Source of the DNA: Bacillus taeanensis
GTDB lineage: Bacteria > Bacillota > Bacilli > Bacillales > UBA6769
Assembly: GCF_003318295.1 (NCBI RefSeq)
Contig: NZ_QOCW01000007.1
Span: forward strand, 113,577 to 177,576
Direction: 5' to 3'
Length of the DNA stretch: 64,000 nucleotides
Under the pieces are notes generated by a model that had not been told where the DNA came from, made no database searches, and saw nothing but the letters and a program-made list of their open reading frames with translations. Both the position numbers and the translations under genes were made by a program. Every line of letters starts with the position of its first letter. Within the stretch, counting starts at the first letter, position 1. Shown here in pieces: positions 1 through 8,072 of this stretch.

Positions 1-643
1 CACCGCCAATTAACCAAAATTCAATATCATTTCGTTCTTTTTTAATTAATTTAGCGATCTCAAGCAATAGACGCCAATTCTTTCGTTTATCCACTCTTCC
101 AATCCAGCCTATAATTTTTTTGTTTTCTGGGAACACTGGTTCTGAATCTAGATTTAATTGATCTTCCGCTAACGGTCTAAAGAATTCTGTATCAATGCCA
201 TTGTTAATGACTTGAATGGGAAGGTCTTCATTTATAAGAATGGAGGTGATCCGTTTTTGATAAGTAGAAGGAACAATGATAAGGTTTGGCTTAACTTTAT
301 CAAAATCTTCAATATGAGGTTTAAGTTTAATTAATTCAGGTGTACGCGATTCAACAATAACTGGTCCTTTATATCGTGCTTTTGCGAGCCATTTATAAGC
401 TTTACCTGTATCAACGACAACTACGGCATCATAGTTGTTTTGTTGAATAATATCTATAATTTCAAGCTTAGCTTTTGTTAAGTAGACATTGGCGATATCC
501 TGCATCATATGCATTCCGCCAAGATCTTTTGTATAGAGAAAATCAGTTGCAATCCCATGGTTTTTTAAGTGAATCGCTCTGTTACGCCAGCCTGCATTTA
601 CGCCCCCGACTGTTAAAAGCCGCCATATTACAAGAATTTTCAA
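1..643 (-). CDS. Glycosyltransferase family 4, partial (N-terminal part)
   Basis: The gene starts at a TTG (643) behind a strong AGGAGGAGG site and runs off the left edge, so only about 214 N-terminal residues are visible. The start MKILVIWRL, the stretch VVVVDTGKAYKWLAKA and the hinge GWIGRVDKRKNW are typical of GT-B, family 4 retaining glycosyltransferases. The C-terminal E-x7-E donor-site region lies outside the window. The GWIGR-x-NW segment closely resembles the one in the C-terminal half of the fusion protein at 3220-5100, so the two are probably related. It lies 16 bp after the kinase-like gene and is likely its operon partner. A role in spore-surface sugar transfer is inferred from the neighbourhood. 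Confidence 0.85.
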   Translation of the reverse strand, partial: MKILVIWRLLTVGGVNAGWRNRAIHLKNHGIATDFLYTKDLGGMHMMQDIANVYLTKAKLEIIDIIQQNNYDAVVVVDTGKAYKWLAKARYKGPVIVESRTPELIKLKPHIEDFDKVKPNLIIVPSTYQKRITSILINEDLPIQVINNGIDTEFFRPLAEDQLNLDSEPVFPENKKIIGWIGRVDKRKNWRLLLEIAKLIKKERNDIEFWLIGG

Positions 644-658
644 AGTGCCTCCTCCTCC

Positions 659-1684
659 TTATTGATAACGCCGTTTGCGAAAAGACAGTCTTGTTGAAAG
701 GTAAACAAAGTTTGGATTGTTATCTTGTTTACATATTTTCTCTATTTCTTTGTGCTTATTTTTCTTTTTATCTTTCTTTTTATTTTTTTTAGAATCATTC
801 TCTTCAAATAGTTTGTTAAAATCATCGTGCTTTTGTAAAAATTTCTTTATTTTCTTTTTAAGAAGTTCGGGTTCCATTCCATTTGCAATCGCTTGTTTCA
901 CCCAATGTTCCTTATATACCTTTTGTATTAAATCTTCAATTTTTGAATAATAATCATTTGGATTTTCCTTGGTAAGAAGGGGCTTTACAGCTGTTTTTAT
1001 TGTGTCGCTTTCAGGGATTTTCTTATTTGAAAGAGTTTCTAAACAGTTAAGAGCTGTGTCTTCTAAGTCCATGTAATGCTTCCATTCCTGATAAAGTTTT
1101 GGAGCCATTTCCTGTACATGCTCAAGAAACAGCTTTTTATTTTTTTCTCCTAAGCTGTTAAGCAGTTTTCGAGGATAAGGGTAAATGCGATTACGCCAAA
1201 CAGAGCGGCATACATCAATCACTTTTAAATGACCGTCCAATTGTAAGTAGATTTGCCTCTTATGATGGTCAATCCGTTCAAAGCCAATTTTTTTAAAAAT
1301 AATCAGCATATCAATTAATTTATAGGAAAGTTCTTTTGTTAAAGGTTGCGAGAGAAGATACTCTCTTAAATCAATTCCTTTAACAAATTCCATTGCGATA
1401 AAGTTTTTATCTTTACAATACACTTTTGGAAACAATGGTTTATCCTTTCCTAATGAAAGGGCGTAGTATTCACGTTCACAATCTTCTGAATCTCCATAGA
1501 CTTTCACACATATATCTTCCGTTACCTTAAAAACAGCTCCTTGCCTTCCTTTACCGATCATGGAAAGGGAGGAGTTATTTACAACTTCAACATCCTTGTT
1601 CTCTAGTACTTTAACTGAAATTTTTGTTATATTTTTTTGAAGTTCTTTGTAGTTAAGGTCATTATTATGATCCTTTATTTTCAA
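659..1684 (-). CDS. Protein-kinase-like protein, degenerate catalytic site
   Basis: This 341-residue protein has a kinase-like N-lobe: a glycine-rich loop GKGRQGAVF (about residues 44-52) and a lysine in VKVY after it. The usual HRD catalytic loop reads as IDHHKRQIYL, and the DFG position reads IDVCR. The fold is therefore recognisable but the phosphotransfer residues are altered. The last 50 residues are a lysine-rich tail. TTG at 1684 is chosen because a GAGGGGG site precedes it. It is the first gene of a two-gene unit with the GT4 gene at 1-643. Spore-coat loci of Bacillus often carry kinase-like coat proteins (CotS, CotI, CotH). A related role is inference, and it may be a pseudokinase. 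Confidence 0.7.
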   Translation of the reverse strand: MKIKDHNNDLNYKELQKNITKISVKVLENKDVEVVNNSSLSMIGKGRQGAVFKVTEDICVKVYGDSEDCEREYYALSLGKDKPLFPKVYCKDKNFIAMEFVKGIDLREYLLSQPLTKELSYKLIDMLIIFKKIGFERIDHHKRQIYLQLDGHLKVIDVCRSVWRNRIYPYPRKLLNSLGEKNKKLFLEHVQEMAPKLYQEWKHYMDLEDTALNCLETLSNKKIPESDTIKTAVKPLLTKENPNDYYSKIEDLIQKVYKEHWVKQAIANGMEPELLKKKIKKFLQKHDDFNKLFEENDSKKNKKKDKKKNKHKEIEKICKQDNNPNFVYLSTRLSFRKRRYQ

Positions 1685-1728
1685 TAAAATCCCCCTCTTT
1701 CTATTCTCCTTAACAAATTCTTAATATA

Positions 1729-1756
1729 TAGTAAATGCAATTTAGATTCAGCTTGT
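1729..1756 (-). promoter_or_regulatory. Candidate SigK-type promoter (minus strand)
   Basis: Read on the minus strand, ACA is followed by 16 bases and then CATTTACTA. This is one mismatch from the SigK pattern AC(m)-N16-CATANNNTA. It lies 45 bp upstream of the kinase-like gene at 1684. It is a short motif match and could be chance. Confidence 0.35.
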
Positions 1757-1821
1757 TTGTTATTTGGCCTAGTCTGAGACTGGAAAATTGAAAATGGGCT
1801 TATATATAGGAAGAATGGAGG

Positions 1822-1850
1822 GACGAAAATAGGCAGTAGTGGATATAGTA
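1822..1850 (+). promoter_or_regulatory. Candidate SigK-type promoter (plus strand)
   Basis: ACG, a 16-base spacer and GATATAGTA match the SigK layout with one mismatch in the -10 element. The element ends 27 bp before the start of the small helical protein at 1878 and is divergent from the candidate at 1729-1756. Confidence 0.35.
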
Positions 1851-1877
1851 ATAAGGTAATGAAAAGGAGGTATGAAA

Positions 1878-2189
1878 ATGTCATTATCAGATATTCCAGA
1901 TTTTGATCCGAAAATAAGTATAGATAGAGAAGATGCTGTTAATTTATTGCTTGCATCGATTGCTCAAGAAGAGCTTGGTTTAGCGCATATTATTTCAGCA
2001 GAAGGTGAAAAAATTAAAGTTGGCTTAGAAAAAATGGACTGTATTGATGAATTACTTGCGCTAAACCGTAGTGTCGAACAAATCTTGCGAAATATTATTA
2101 AAAAAGAAATGCTGCTGCTGTTTAAGCTATCGGACGTTTTAGAATTAATTGAATTAAATGGAGAATATAAGGGGAAAGAACATTATTAA
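1878..2189 (+). CDS. Small helical spore-locus protein, paralog A
   Basis: A 103-residue, probably all-helical protein with the pattern REDAVNLLLASIAQEELGLA, then NRSVEQILRNIIKKEMLL. Close sequence relatives are common in spore-forming Bacilli but I know no assigned function. ATG 1878 is preferred over ATG 1872 because the AAAAGGAGG site sits 7 bases upstream of the former and only one base from the latter. The protein at 7635-7931 is a clear paralog and the one at 2665-3027 a more distant one. It is flanked by glycosyltransferases and has a SigK-like promoter upstream, so a late-sporulation, spore-surface role is plausible but unproven. Confidence 0.8.
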   Translation: MSLSDIPDFDPKISIDREDAVNLLLASIAQEELGLAHIISAEGEKIKVGLEKMDCIDELLALNRSVEQILRNIIKKEMLLLFKLSDVLELIELNGEYKGKEHY

Positions 2190-2226
2190 AAAAGGCAGCT
2201 GCTCTGCAGTGCCTTTTTATTTTTTC
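2187..2226. terminator. Bidirectional terminator
   Basis: AAAAAGGCA and TGCCTTTTT arms enclose a CTG/CAG inner stem, with A-rich and T-rich flanks. It lies between the convergent genes ending at 2189 and 2217. Confidence 0.8.
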
Positions 2227-2681
2227 TTATTCATTTTTTGATTAATCCATGGAGGCGGGGAGTTTCCAGTGGAAATATGTTTAATGGCTTTTTTTTGTCT
2301 CTCTTCCGTACGGTCGACTTTCTGGTAGAGTGAGCGGCGAATGTTAGTTAAAAAAGCCTGAGGGTCCTCCTCTTTGTATTCATCGATTAAATCAATCAGC
2401 TGATCTAGTTCCTTATCCATACTTTCTTCAGAGTGAAGATCTGTTGTAAACAAGAGTTTTTTTCTATGTGAAACCCTATCAATTTGAAGGGAAGTTTGTA
2501 AAATGGATAAGATTTGTACCTTGCAATAAATGTTTTCTTCTTTTGACATCGTGCTTTGGAAGCAAATGTCCAATAAAGAAAGCAATGAAGAAATATAATT
2601 TGCCACAGCACTTGATAGCAGGTGGTGAGAGTGACTTAATGATTCTCTTAATTGTTCTTCATGCTTATTCTTCTTCATCAA
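2217..2681 (-). CDS. Hypothetical protein in spore locus
   Basis: This protein of about 153 residues is not recognised. It is predicted to be helical, with a hydrophobic stretch around SSAVANYISSLLSLLD and a charged C-terminal half (IDEYKEEDPQ) ending in KMNKKK. The start lies inside the last codons of the upstream gene (2665-3027), a 17-base overlap, with TTG and ATG in tandem. No independent strong ribosome site is seen, so translational coupling is likely. ATG at 2678 is the alternative start. The pair forms a short minus-strand operon within the glycosylation locus and ends at the shared terminator at 2187-2226. Confidence 0.6.
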   Translation of the reverse strand: MMKKNKHEEQLRESLSHSHHLLSSAVANYISSLLSLLDICFQSTMSKEENIYCKVQILSILQTSLQIDRVSHRKKLLFTTDLHSEESMDKELDQLIDLIDEYKEEDPQAFLTNIRRSLYQKVDRTEERQKKAIKHISTGNSPPPWINQKMNKKK

Positions 2682-3027
2682 TTATCACATCATTCCATTC
2701 ATTTTCTTCAGGATGAATAGAATCTTTAACATCATCAATTCTAATATTTTTTGGAATTAAGAGTTCTAATTTTGCTGTTAACAACCACTCTTTCATGAGA
2801 ATCGTATTCATCATTGTGCTTTGAGATTTAAGTAAGTCAAAAGCGTGTTGAGAAAGGCTAGTATCAGAATGAGAAAAATGGTTTTTTATAAGGAAGTGTA
2901 GTTCGGATGCTTCTTTATTTATGAGTTTTGCTAAAGAAAGTTCAGTCTCTACAATCGAATGAACAATTTTATGAACGGCATCACTATATGTTTTTTCTGT
3001 TTCAGATGAATGATTGAAAAAAGTCAT
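2665..3027 (-). CDS. Small helical spore-locus protein, distant paralog C
   Basis: This 120-residue protein contains VETELSLAKLINKEASEL and a later block ending KEWLLTAKLELLI. These align by eye with EELGLAHIISAEGEKI and KKEMLLLFKLSDVLELI of the protein at 1878-2189, with the same spacing of two helical blocks. It has an extra acidic C-terminus (DVIIDEEE). An AGAGGTGA site precedes the ATG. It is first in a coupled pair with the gene at 2217-2681. Homology to the other two paralogs is a visual inference; a profile search would settle it. No function is known. Confidence 0.7.
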   Translation of the reverse strand: MTFFNHSSETEKTYSDAVHKIVHSIVETELSLAKLINKEASELHFLIKNHFSHSDTSLSQHAFDLLKSQSTMMNTILMKEWLLTAKLELLIPKNIRIDDVKDSIHPEENEWNDVIIDEEE

Positions 3028-3219
3028 TTTTTCACCTCTTTAGTGTAGAAGTTTCACTAACAATTTTATGATAAGTTATTATCTATTACTATTAGTACTT
3101 GTAAAGATTTATCACAACATCATTTGATTAATGCCAATTCCTTTGCACACTGCATATAGTGAAACGATAAAGGTAACGCAATTTGTTGAAAAGTCGGAAC
3201 GATTTAGGGGGGAATGCAA

Positions 3220-5100
3220 ATGATTTGTTTTGCTATTTTAGCTCATGAAAATGAAGAAATTCTTCAAGATCAAGTTGAGAATTTAAAATATTACAACCCT
3301 AATTGTAAAGTTGTTTTATATAACGGTGGAAAAAATAAAGAATTTGGAAAAAACTTAAACATACCTATTTGTCCTAAAAGCCAACCGTTAAAGAAGGGAA
3401 GGCTCGGCCGTTTTTTTATGGATGTGATGTGTTGGTTAACAGAAGAAGAGGTGCAGTATGATTATTTAATCAATCTAGATTCTGATGTAATGTATGTAAA
3501 GGCGGGGTTTGAATATTATTTAAATCAAACGATGAACGGATATGATTGTATGGGAATTAATATGGGTGTACAGCGTTCTCCAGATGATGTGCCCCACTGG
3601 TATCCAGGTCAAACAATGTGGCAGGAATGGCATAAATGGAAAAATGTTTTTAAAGAAGGTTATTTTTGTGGAAGTTTAAATTCGATGCAGGTGTATCGTT
3701 ATGAAATTGTGCAAAAAATGGTTGCAAACATGAATAAGAAGCTTCTAGAAAAGTTAATCGATGAAACAGAGGTGTATGCATTAGAAGAAGTTCTTTATCC
3801 TACATTAGCTGTTTATTGTGGTGCTCATTATCGCTCATATCCTACGTCTTGTACAGATTATGTAAGATGGAAGTCGTTAAGTGTAGATGAGATAAAAACG
3901 GCAATGTATCAATCAGATATTTATTTTGTTCATCCGATTGAGCGTGTGATGAGTGATCCGGCACGACAATATCTTTCAGAAAAAAAGCAAAAGATTCCGT
4001 CCTCTCTTACGGTAATGTGGGGGTGTTACCAAGGAGGGCTGGAAACAGCGATTTATTATCGTTTAAAAACATTGAATATGTTGGGGGCAAAGTCACACGC
4101 ATATTTTTATTATGGCGGAGCTGGATTAACAAACTATAAAACAATTCCATTTTATATATCTAACAATGCAGAAGATTTGGGGGCGTATATTAACGAACAC
4201 CAATTTGATATGGTCACCTTTGTTAATACTTTGTATAACCTTGATCAATTACAAAAGATTTCTTATAAAGGGAAAGTATGTTTTGAATTTCATGGCTGTA
4301 ATAAGAGTATTTTAGAAGAACTTGAGAAAATAAACGCTTATAAGGATGAAGGATTTATTAAAACGGTCGTTGTTCCAAGTGAATATGTAGCAGAAGTAGC
4401 AAAAGATGGACTGAAAGATCGTAATGATATTAATATTATAATCGCGCGCAATATGATTGATACAGAAACCTTTAAAAAAATAAAGTCAAGCGGTATAAGT
4501 GATCATCAACCTTTACCAGATTATTGGAAGAATTGTCCGATAATAGGATGGGTTGGACGGCTTGACTCTAATAAAAATTGGAAGCTTCTGCTGCGTATTT
4601 TTAAGAGGTTAAAGCGACTATATCCAAAAGTAAAACTATTAATTGTGAGTGACCTTTCAACAAGCACACAGCTTCATGATTTTTATAAAAAAGCCTTTAA
4701 TTATGGTTTGTTTAATGATTTTCGCGTGCTTGCAAATTTACCTTATGAAAAAATGCCGCTCTTTTACTCCACAGTGGCTCAATCCGGCGGTGTGTTATTA
4801 TCAACTTCCTATTCAGAAGGTTATCCATATAATTTAATTGAAGCACAAGCATGTGAATGCCCAGTCGTGTGCACAGATATTGGTGGAAGTAGGGAAGTGG
4901 TAAAAGGTGGTGTATCGGGATTTACGTTTCCATTAATAAATGGAAGTAAAGCTGTATCCATAATTAGTATGTTAATTAATAATCAAAAATTACATGACAA
5001 AATTGGAAAACAGGAACGAGACCATGTTTGTAAACAAAATAGCATAATAGATAATATTCAAGCGTATTTAGAGTGGAATGCTGTTTTTTTAGAAGAGTAA
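3220..5100 (+). CDS. Two-domain glycosyltransferase (GT-A-like + GT4)
   Basis: This 626-residue protein joins two glycosyltransferase-like modules. The N-terminal part (about 1-250) begins MICFAILAHENEEI, has a DxD-type LDSD at residues 86-89 and resembles GT-A enzymes of the core-2/I-branching type. The C-terminal part (about 265-620) is GT4-like, with GWVGRLDSNKNWKLL, a GGSREVVKGG loop and the family E-x7-E region around EGYPYNLIEAQ. ATG 3220 is preferred over ATG 3214 because the AGGGGGG site is 7 bases upstream of it. It sits among spore-surface genes. Donor and acceptor are unknown, and the fusion suggests successive sugar additions to one acceptor. Confidence 0.85.
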   Translation: MICFAILAHENEEILQDQVENLKYYNPNCKVVLYNGGKNKEFGKNLNIPICPKSQPLKKGRLGRFFMDVMCWLTEEEVQYDYLINLDSDVMYVKAGFEYYLNQTMNGYDCMGINMGVQRSPDDVPHWYPGQTMWQEWHKWKNVFKEGYFCGSLNSMQVYRYEIVQKMVANMNKKLLEKLIDETEVYALEEVLYPTLAVYCGAHYRSYPTSCTDYVRWKSLSVDEIKTAMYQSDIYFVHPIERVMSDPARQYLSEKKQKIPSSLTVMWGCYQGGLETAIYYRLKTLNMLGAKSHAYFYYGGAGLTNYKTIPFYISNNAEDLGAYINEHQFDMVTFVNTLYNLDQLQKISYKGKVCFEFHGCNKSILEELEKINAYKDEGFIKTVVVPSEYVAEVAKDGLKDRNDINIIIARNMIDTETFKKIKSSGISDHQPLPDYWKNCPIIGWVGRLDSNKNWKLLLRIFKRLKRLYPKVKLLIVSDLSTSTQLHDFYKKAFNYGLFNDFRVLANLPYEKMPLFYSTVAQSGGVLLSTSYSEGYPYNLIEAQACECPVVCTDIGGSREVVKGGVSGFTFPLINGSKAVSIISMLINNQKLHDKIGKQERDHVCKQNSIIDNIQAYLEWNAVFLEE

Positions 5101-5199
5101 CACTTATTAAATTAATTGGAAGAAGTGCTGGATTTGTGAGGCACATTTTAAATTTTTATCATAATATATCTCACTATTTAAAGCTTATGAAAAGAAGGG

Positions 5200-5994
5200 G
5201 TGAAAACGATCGAACATCCTGAAAAAAAGCGTAACGTATTATCGAGCGGTAAGGTAATGGATCATATAAATACGGCATTAGAAAAAAAGCTGCCGTGTGC
5301 AGTTGTATCAGTTGGTGCGACTGAATCTTTTGTAATGGCGCAGTATAGGGTGCTATTAGAAGAAGAGTTTATGAGCCATCCTGAAGCAAGGATTGCCAAT
5401 CAAGGGATAAAAAGTGGATTTCATCACCGAGGGATTCGTTTTCCAAACATAAAAGCTCGTGACGAACTAATCGATGCAGTGAAAAAGGCCCATATTATCG
5501 GCTATAATATAATTGTTTATGATATGAATGCAGGTGAATTAACTGATAAAGTGTTTGAGGCATACAATATTTGTCCAAAATACGTATTTGAAGCGAACCT
5601 TCGAAGAGTGATAATGTTTTCACAGCAAAAGAAATTTGAAAAAATGTTAAGTGATAAGAAAATTCTTTTAATAAGTTCGATTGCCGAAGAAGCAAAGGAT
5701 GCTTTGAATAAAAAGTGGAAAGAAAAATTGAATTTTAATATTGTAGGAACCATTCCAATTTATGAATATGAAGATATTCCAGAAGTGAAGCAGAAAATCG
5801 CAGCATATGATTTTGATTTATGTTTATTAGCAGCCGGAACAAACGCAGTTATTCTTGCTTCACACATTGCTGAAAAATATGGAAAAGTGGCGGTAGATAT
5901 AGGCTCAGGTATGCAAAGTTTTATTACGAATGAAATTGTAGAAGATACATGGCTAACATATGTAATAGGAATAGACCGAATTATGAACATGTAG
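5200..5994 (+). CDS. GT-D fold-type glycosyltransferase-like protein
   Basis: This 264-residue protein resembles the GT-D (DUF1792-like) glycosyltransferases: an early SVGATESFVMAQ segment, FPNIKARDEL, and a C-terminal half with LLAAGTNAVILA and VAVDIGSGMQ typical of its Rossmann-like core. GTG 5200 is the only in-frame start after the stop at 5188, but the AGAAGGGG site abuts it, so the start is uncertain; ATG at 5257 is a possible alternative. It follows the two-domain glycosyltransferase by 99 bp in the same direction and ends at the terminator at 6001-6044. Sugar specificity cannot be read from the sequence. Confidence 0.7.
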   Translation: MKTIEHPEKKRNVLSSGKVMDHINTALEKKLPCAVVSVGATESFVMAQYRVLLEEEFMSHPEARIANQGIKSGFHHRGIRFPNIKARDELIDAVKKAHIIGYNIIVYDMNAGELTDKVFEAYNICPKYVFEANLRRVIMFSQQKKFEKMLSDKKILLISSIAEEAKDALNKKWKEKLNFNIVGTIPIYEYEDIPEVKQKIAAYDFDLCLLAAGTNAVILASHIAEKYGKVAVDIGSGMQSFITNEIVEDTWLTYVIGIDRIMNM

Positions 5995-6000
5995 GATGAC

Positions 6001-6044
6001 AAAAGGAAGCAAGCTCATTCTCCAAGATCTTGCTTCCTTTTGCA
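6001..6044. terminator. Bidirectional terminator
   Basis: The arms AAAGGAAGCAAG and CTTGCTTCCTTTT flank a 15-base loop between convergent genes ending at 5994 and 6066. Confidence 0.85.
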
Positions 6045-6065
6045 TTCTCCTTTTTGAAAAGGTTT

Positions 6066-7559
6066 TTAGATTTTATCAATCGCTCGAAAAGCAGGGGTAT
6101 AAAGTCCTTCCGTACCTTTTTGTTCGATTAATTCAGCTATGCAGCCGCTTAAATCTTTTATATATAATTGTGATAATTGATTTGAAGCTTTAAACGAATT
6201 TATATCTATGGGAATGTGATGTTTAATTGATTTTATTTTTAATTGATGGATTACAGCGAATGTGTATAATTTAAAAGGATTTGCTGTATGCTGCAGCCCT
6301 ATTTTTTGAAGCGCATGTTTTGTTAACATAAACGGTGAAAACCATGGAAGCTGTAAAAGCGCTTTGTCTTGACGTAAACAGTATTGTAAATAGATATTTC
6401 CTAAATACGGTATGCTGTTTTTTTCATAAAGGTTTTTAATATACATAGTTGCCATATCATATGTTCCAGTCAATAAAGGTGAAAGCAGTTTAGATAAATC
6501 ATCTATATATATTGAATAATCGGTATTTAAAACAAGAAAATAGCGGTTTTTAAATAATTCTAGTAAAAGAGCTTCTTTTATTTCATGGTAAGTTAATTGA
6601 GAGAGGAAAAATACTTTTGTGTCATCTTTATCAGTAATATATGTGTAATTATTTGAATTGAGATCAATGACAATAATATTATTAACAATTCCTTCATGAC
6701 GAATTTTTTGAATGATTGGAAGTAAAGGCTTTTCAGAATTTGAAGTGAAAATAAGAGCGGCTGTTTGAAAATGTTTGGCGTCTTCATCAGGTAAGGGTGA
6801 CTCTGTAACTTTTTGAGGAGAAGGTGATAGAGTTGGCGATTTTCCACTGAAAGAAGTGTGTTGAAAATCCATTTGTTGTTCTTTTTGTTGAAATAAAAAT
6901 TTAAATGCTTTTAAATGGTCTCTCATTACTAAATGAATAAGAGGGTCACTGCTGTTTCTTTTGTGTTTTTTATTTAGTTTGTGAAGCGGGACATAAGCTG
7001 ATTTCTCAACATTCAAATAATTTATTACTGCTTTTGTTAAAGCTAGTGGAGGAATGGCAAGTGATTTTTCACCTATAATTTCTAATGCTTTTCTGCTGAT
7101 GGCGTGCGGTACATTTGTCATAGAAGAGCTTTCAAGATCGGGTCGGTTTAACATATTGTTTAATAATGATTTAGCACTGGACGTAATCATGTTTTGCTTT
7201 GTAATTGTTTTAGGATAAGCATTAAGAGCAATATCTATTTTTTTTTCATGAACAGCAGCAATAAAAGGTGTGAGCTGACCAGCTTGAATGACAAAATCAC
7301 TATCAAGAAAAAGTAGGATATCTCCTTTAGCATGTTTAACGCCGATTGCTCTGCCAACGTCGTGTCCTAAAGGATCCTTATATAAAAGAACGGTTACATG
7401 GAAGCGTCTCGCAATTTTTTCCGTATTGTCGGTTGAACCGTTAATTACGACAATAATTTCTAGATTATATTCTAATTTCGTTACTTCTTCGATTACTTCA
7501 CCAATGGTATGTTCTTCATTACATGCTGGTATAATAACAGAAACAAGCGGTGTTGTCAT
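6066..7559 (-). CDS. Glycosyltransferase family 2 with second, degenerate GT-like domain
   Basis: This 497-residue protein has a clear GT2 domain at its N-terminus: PLVSVIIPACNEE, INGSTDNTEKIA and LFLDSD (about residues 84-88, the metal-binding DxD). After a low-complexity serine/proline linker (about 250-290), the second half again looks GT-A-like (IIVIDLNSN, YFLVLNTDYS), but the DxD position reads NTD. It may be a catalytically dead or structural copy. ATG 7559 is chosen because GGAGG lies 9 bases upstream; the longer frame has no better site. It lies 76 bp downstream of paralog B, separated from it by a terminator. Spore-surface glycosylation is inferred from context. Confidence 0.8.
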   Translation of the reverse strand: MTTPLVSVIIPACNEEHTIGEVIEEVTKLEYNLEIIVVINGSTDNTEKIARRFHVTVLLYKDPLGHDVGRAIGVKHAKGDILLFLDSDFVIQAGQLTPFIAAVHEKKIDIALNAYPKTITKQNMITSSAKSLLNNMLNRPDLESSSMTNVPHAISRKALEIIGEKSLAIPPLALTKAVINYLNVEKSAYVPLHKLNKKHKRNSSDPLIHLVMRDHLKAFKFLFQQKEQQMDFQHTSFSGKSPTLSPSPQKVTESPLPDEDAKHFQTAALIFTSNSEKPLLPIIQKIRHEGIVNNIIVIDLNSNNYTYITDKDDTKVFFLSQLTYHEIKEALLLELFKNRYFLVLNTDYSIYIDDLSKLLSPLLTGTYDMATMYIKNLYEKNSIPYLGNIYLQYCLRQDKALLQLPWFSPFMLTKHALQKIGLQHTANPFKLYTFAVIHQLKIKSIKHHIPIDINSFKASNQLSQLYIKDLSGCIAELIEQKGTEGLYTPAFRAIDKI

Positions 7560-7592
7560 TACAATAGCCCTCCAATATACAAAAAAGAAAAT

Positions 7593-7627
7593 AAAAAAGG
7601 AACCACATAAAAGGAAAGGCTCCTTTC
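7593..7627 (-). terminator. Terminator after paralog B
   Basis: On the minus strand AAAGGAGCC and GGTTCCTTT form the stem, with one G-T pair, followed by a run of Ts. It lies between the genes at 7635-7931 and 6066-7559. Confidence 0.65.
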
Positions 7628-7634
7628 TCAATGA

Positions 7635-7931
7635 TTACGAAAAGTTTTCGTCTGCTTCAAGTTCAAGAATATTTTCAAGTTTAAATTGTAAAATCATTTC
7701 TTTTTTTATAACGTTTTTTAAAACTTTTTCTACACTTCGGTTTATGGCAAGAAGCTGACGAATTGTAACCGTATCTTTTTGAACAGCTGTGTCTATTTTT
7801 TTTGCCTCAGCATTTAAAATATGAGATAGACTAATTTCTTCCATTGCGATTGAAACTAATAATAAATTGATCGCATCTTCTCTATCTAAGCGGGTAATTG
7901 AAAGAATTTTCTCTATATCTGGGAATGACAA
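7635..7931 (-). CDS. Small helical spore-locus protein, paralog B
   Basis: This 98-residue protein is clearly homologous to the one at 1878-2189: REDAINLLLVSIAMEEISLS, then NRSVEKVLKNVIKKEMILQF. TTG 7931 is preferred because AAAGGAGG lies 7 bases upstream; the ATG further upstream overlaps that site. A terminator follows at 7593-7627 and a SigK-like element precedes it. Between the two helical blocks the paralogs diverge (KDTVTIRQLL against EKMDCIDELL). The function is unknown; the repeated occurrence within one spore glycosylation locus suggests a shared structural or acceptor role. Confidence 0.8.
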   Translation of the reverse strand: MSFPDIEKILSITRLDREDAINLLLVSIAMEEISLSHILNAEAKKIDTAVQKDTVTIRQLLAINRSVEKVLKNVIKKEMILQFKLENILELEADENFS

Positions 7932-7957
7932 TGCGGTTCCTCCTTTCATTGCTAATT

Positions 7958-7984
7958 TATCATATGTACATGACTAAAATTAGT
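7958..7984 (-). promoter_or_regulatory. Candidate SigK-type promoter (minus strand)
   Basis: On the minus strand AC, 16 bases and CATATGATA match the SigK -10 consensus CATANNNTA exactly. It lies 27 bp upstream of the TTG start at 7931. Motif evidence only. Confidence 0.4.
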
Positions 7985-8026
7985 ATTGGCTTCAGCCTAA
8001 AGGAAGGGAAGATTGTATCAAATAGC

Positions 8027-8070
8027 AAAATGCTAAGCCAGGATGAAAAAGCTGCCTTAGCATTTTTTAG
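8027..8070. terminator. Hairpin terminator of ugd
   Basis: AAAATGCTAAGCCAG and CTGCCTTAGCATTTTTT form a long stem directly after the ugd stop codon at 8073. The T-run is stronger on the plus strand. Confidence 0.6.
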
Positions 8071-8072
8071 AG

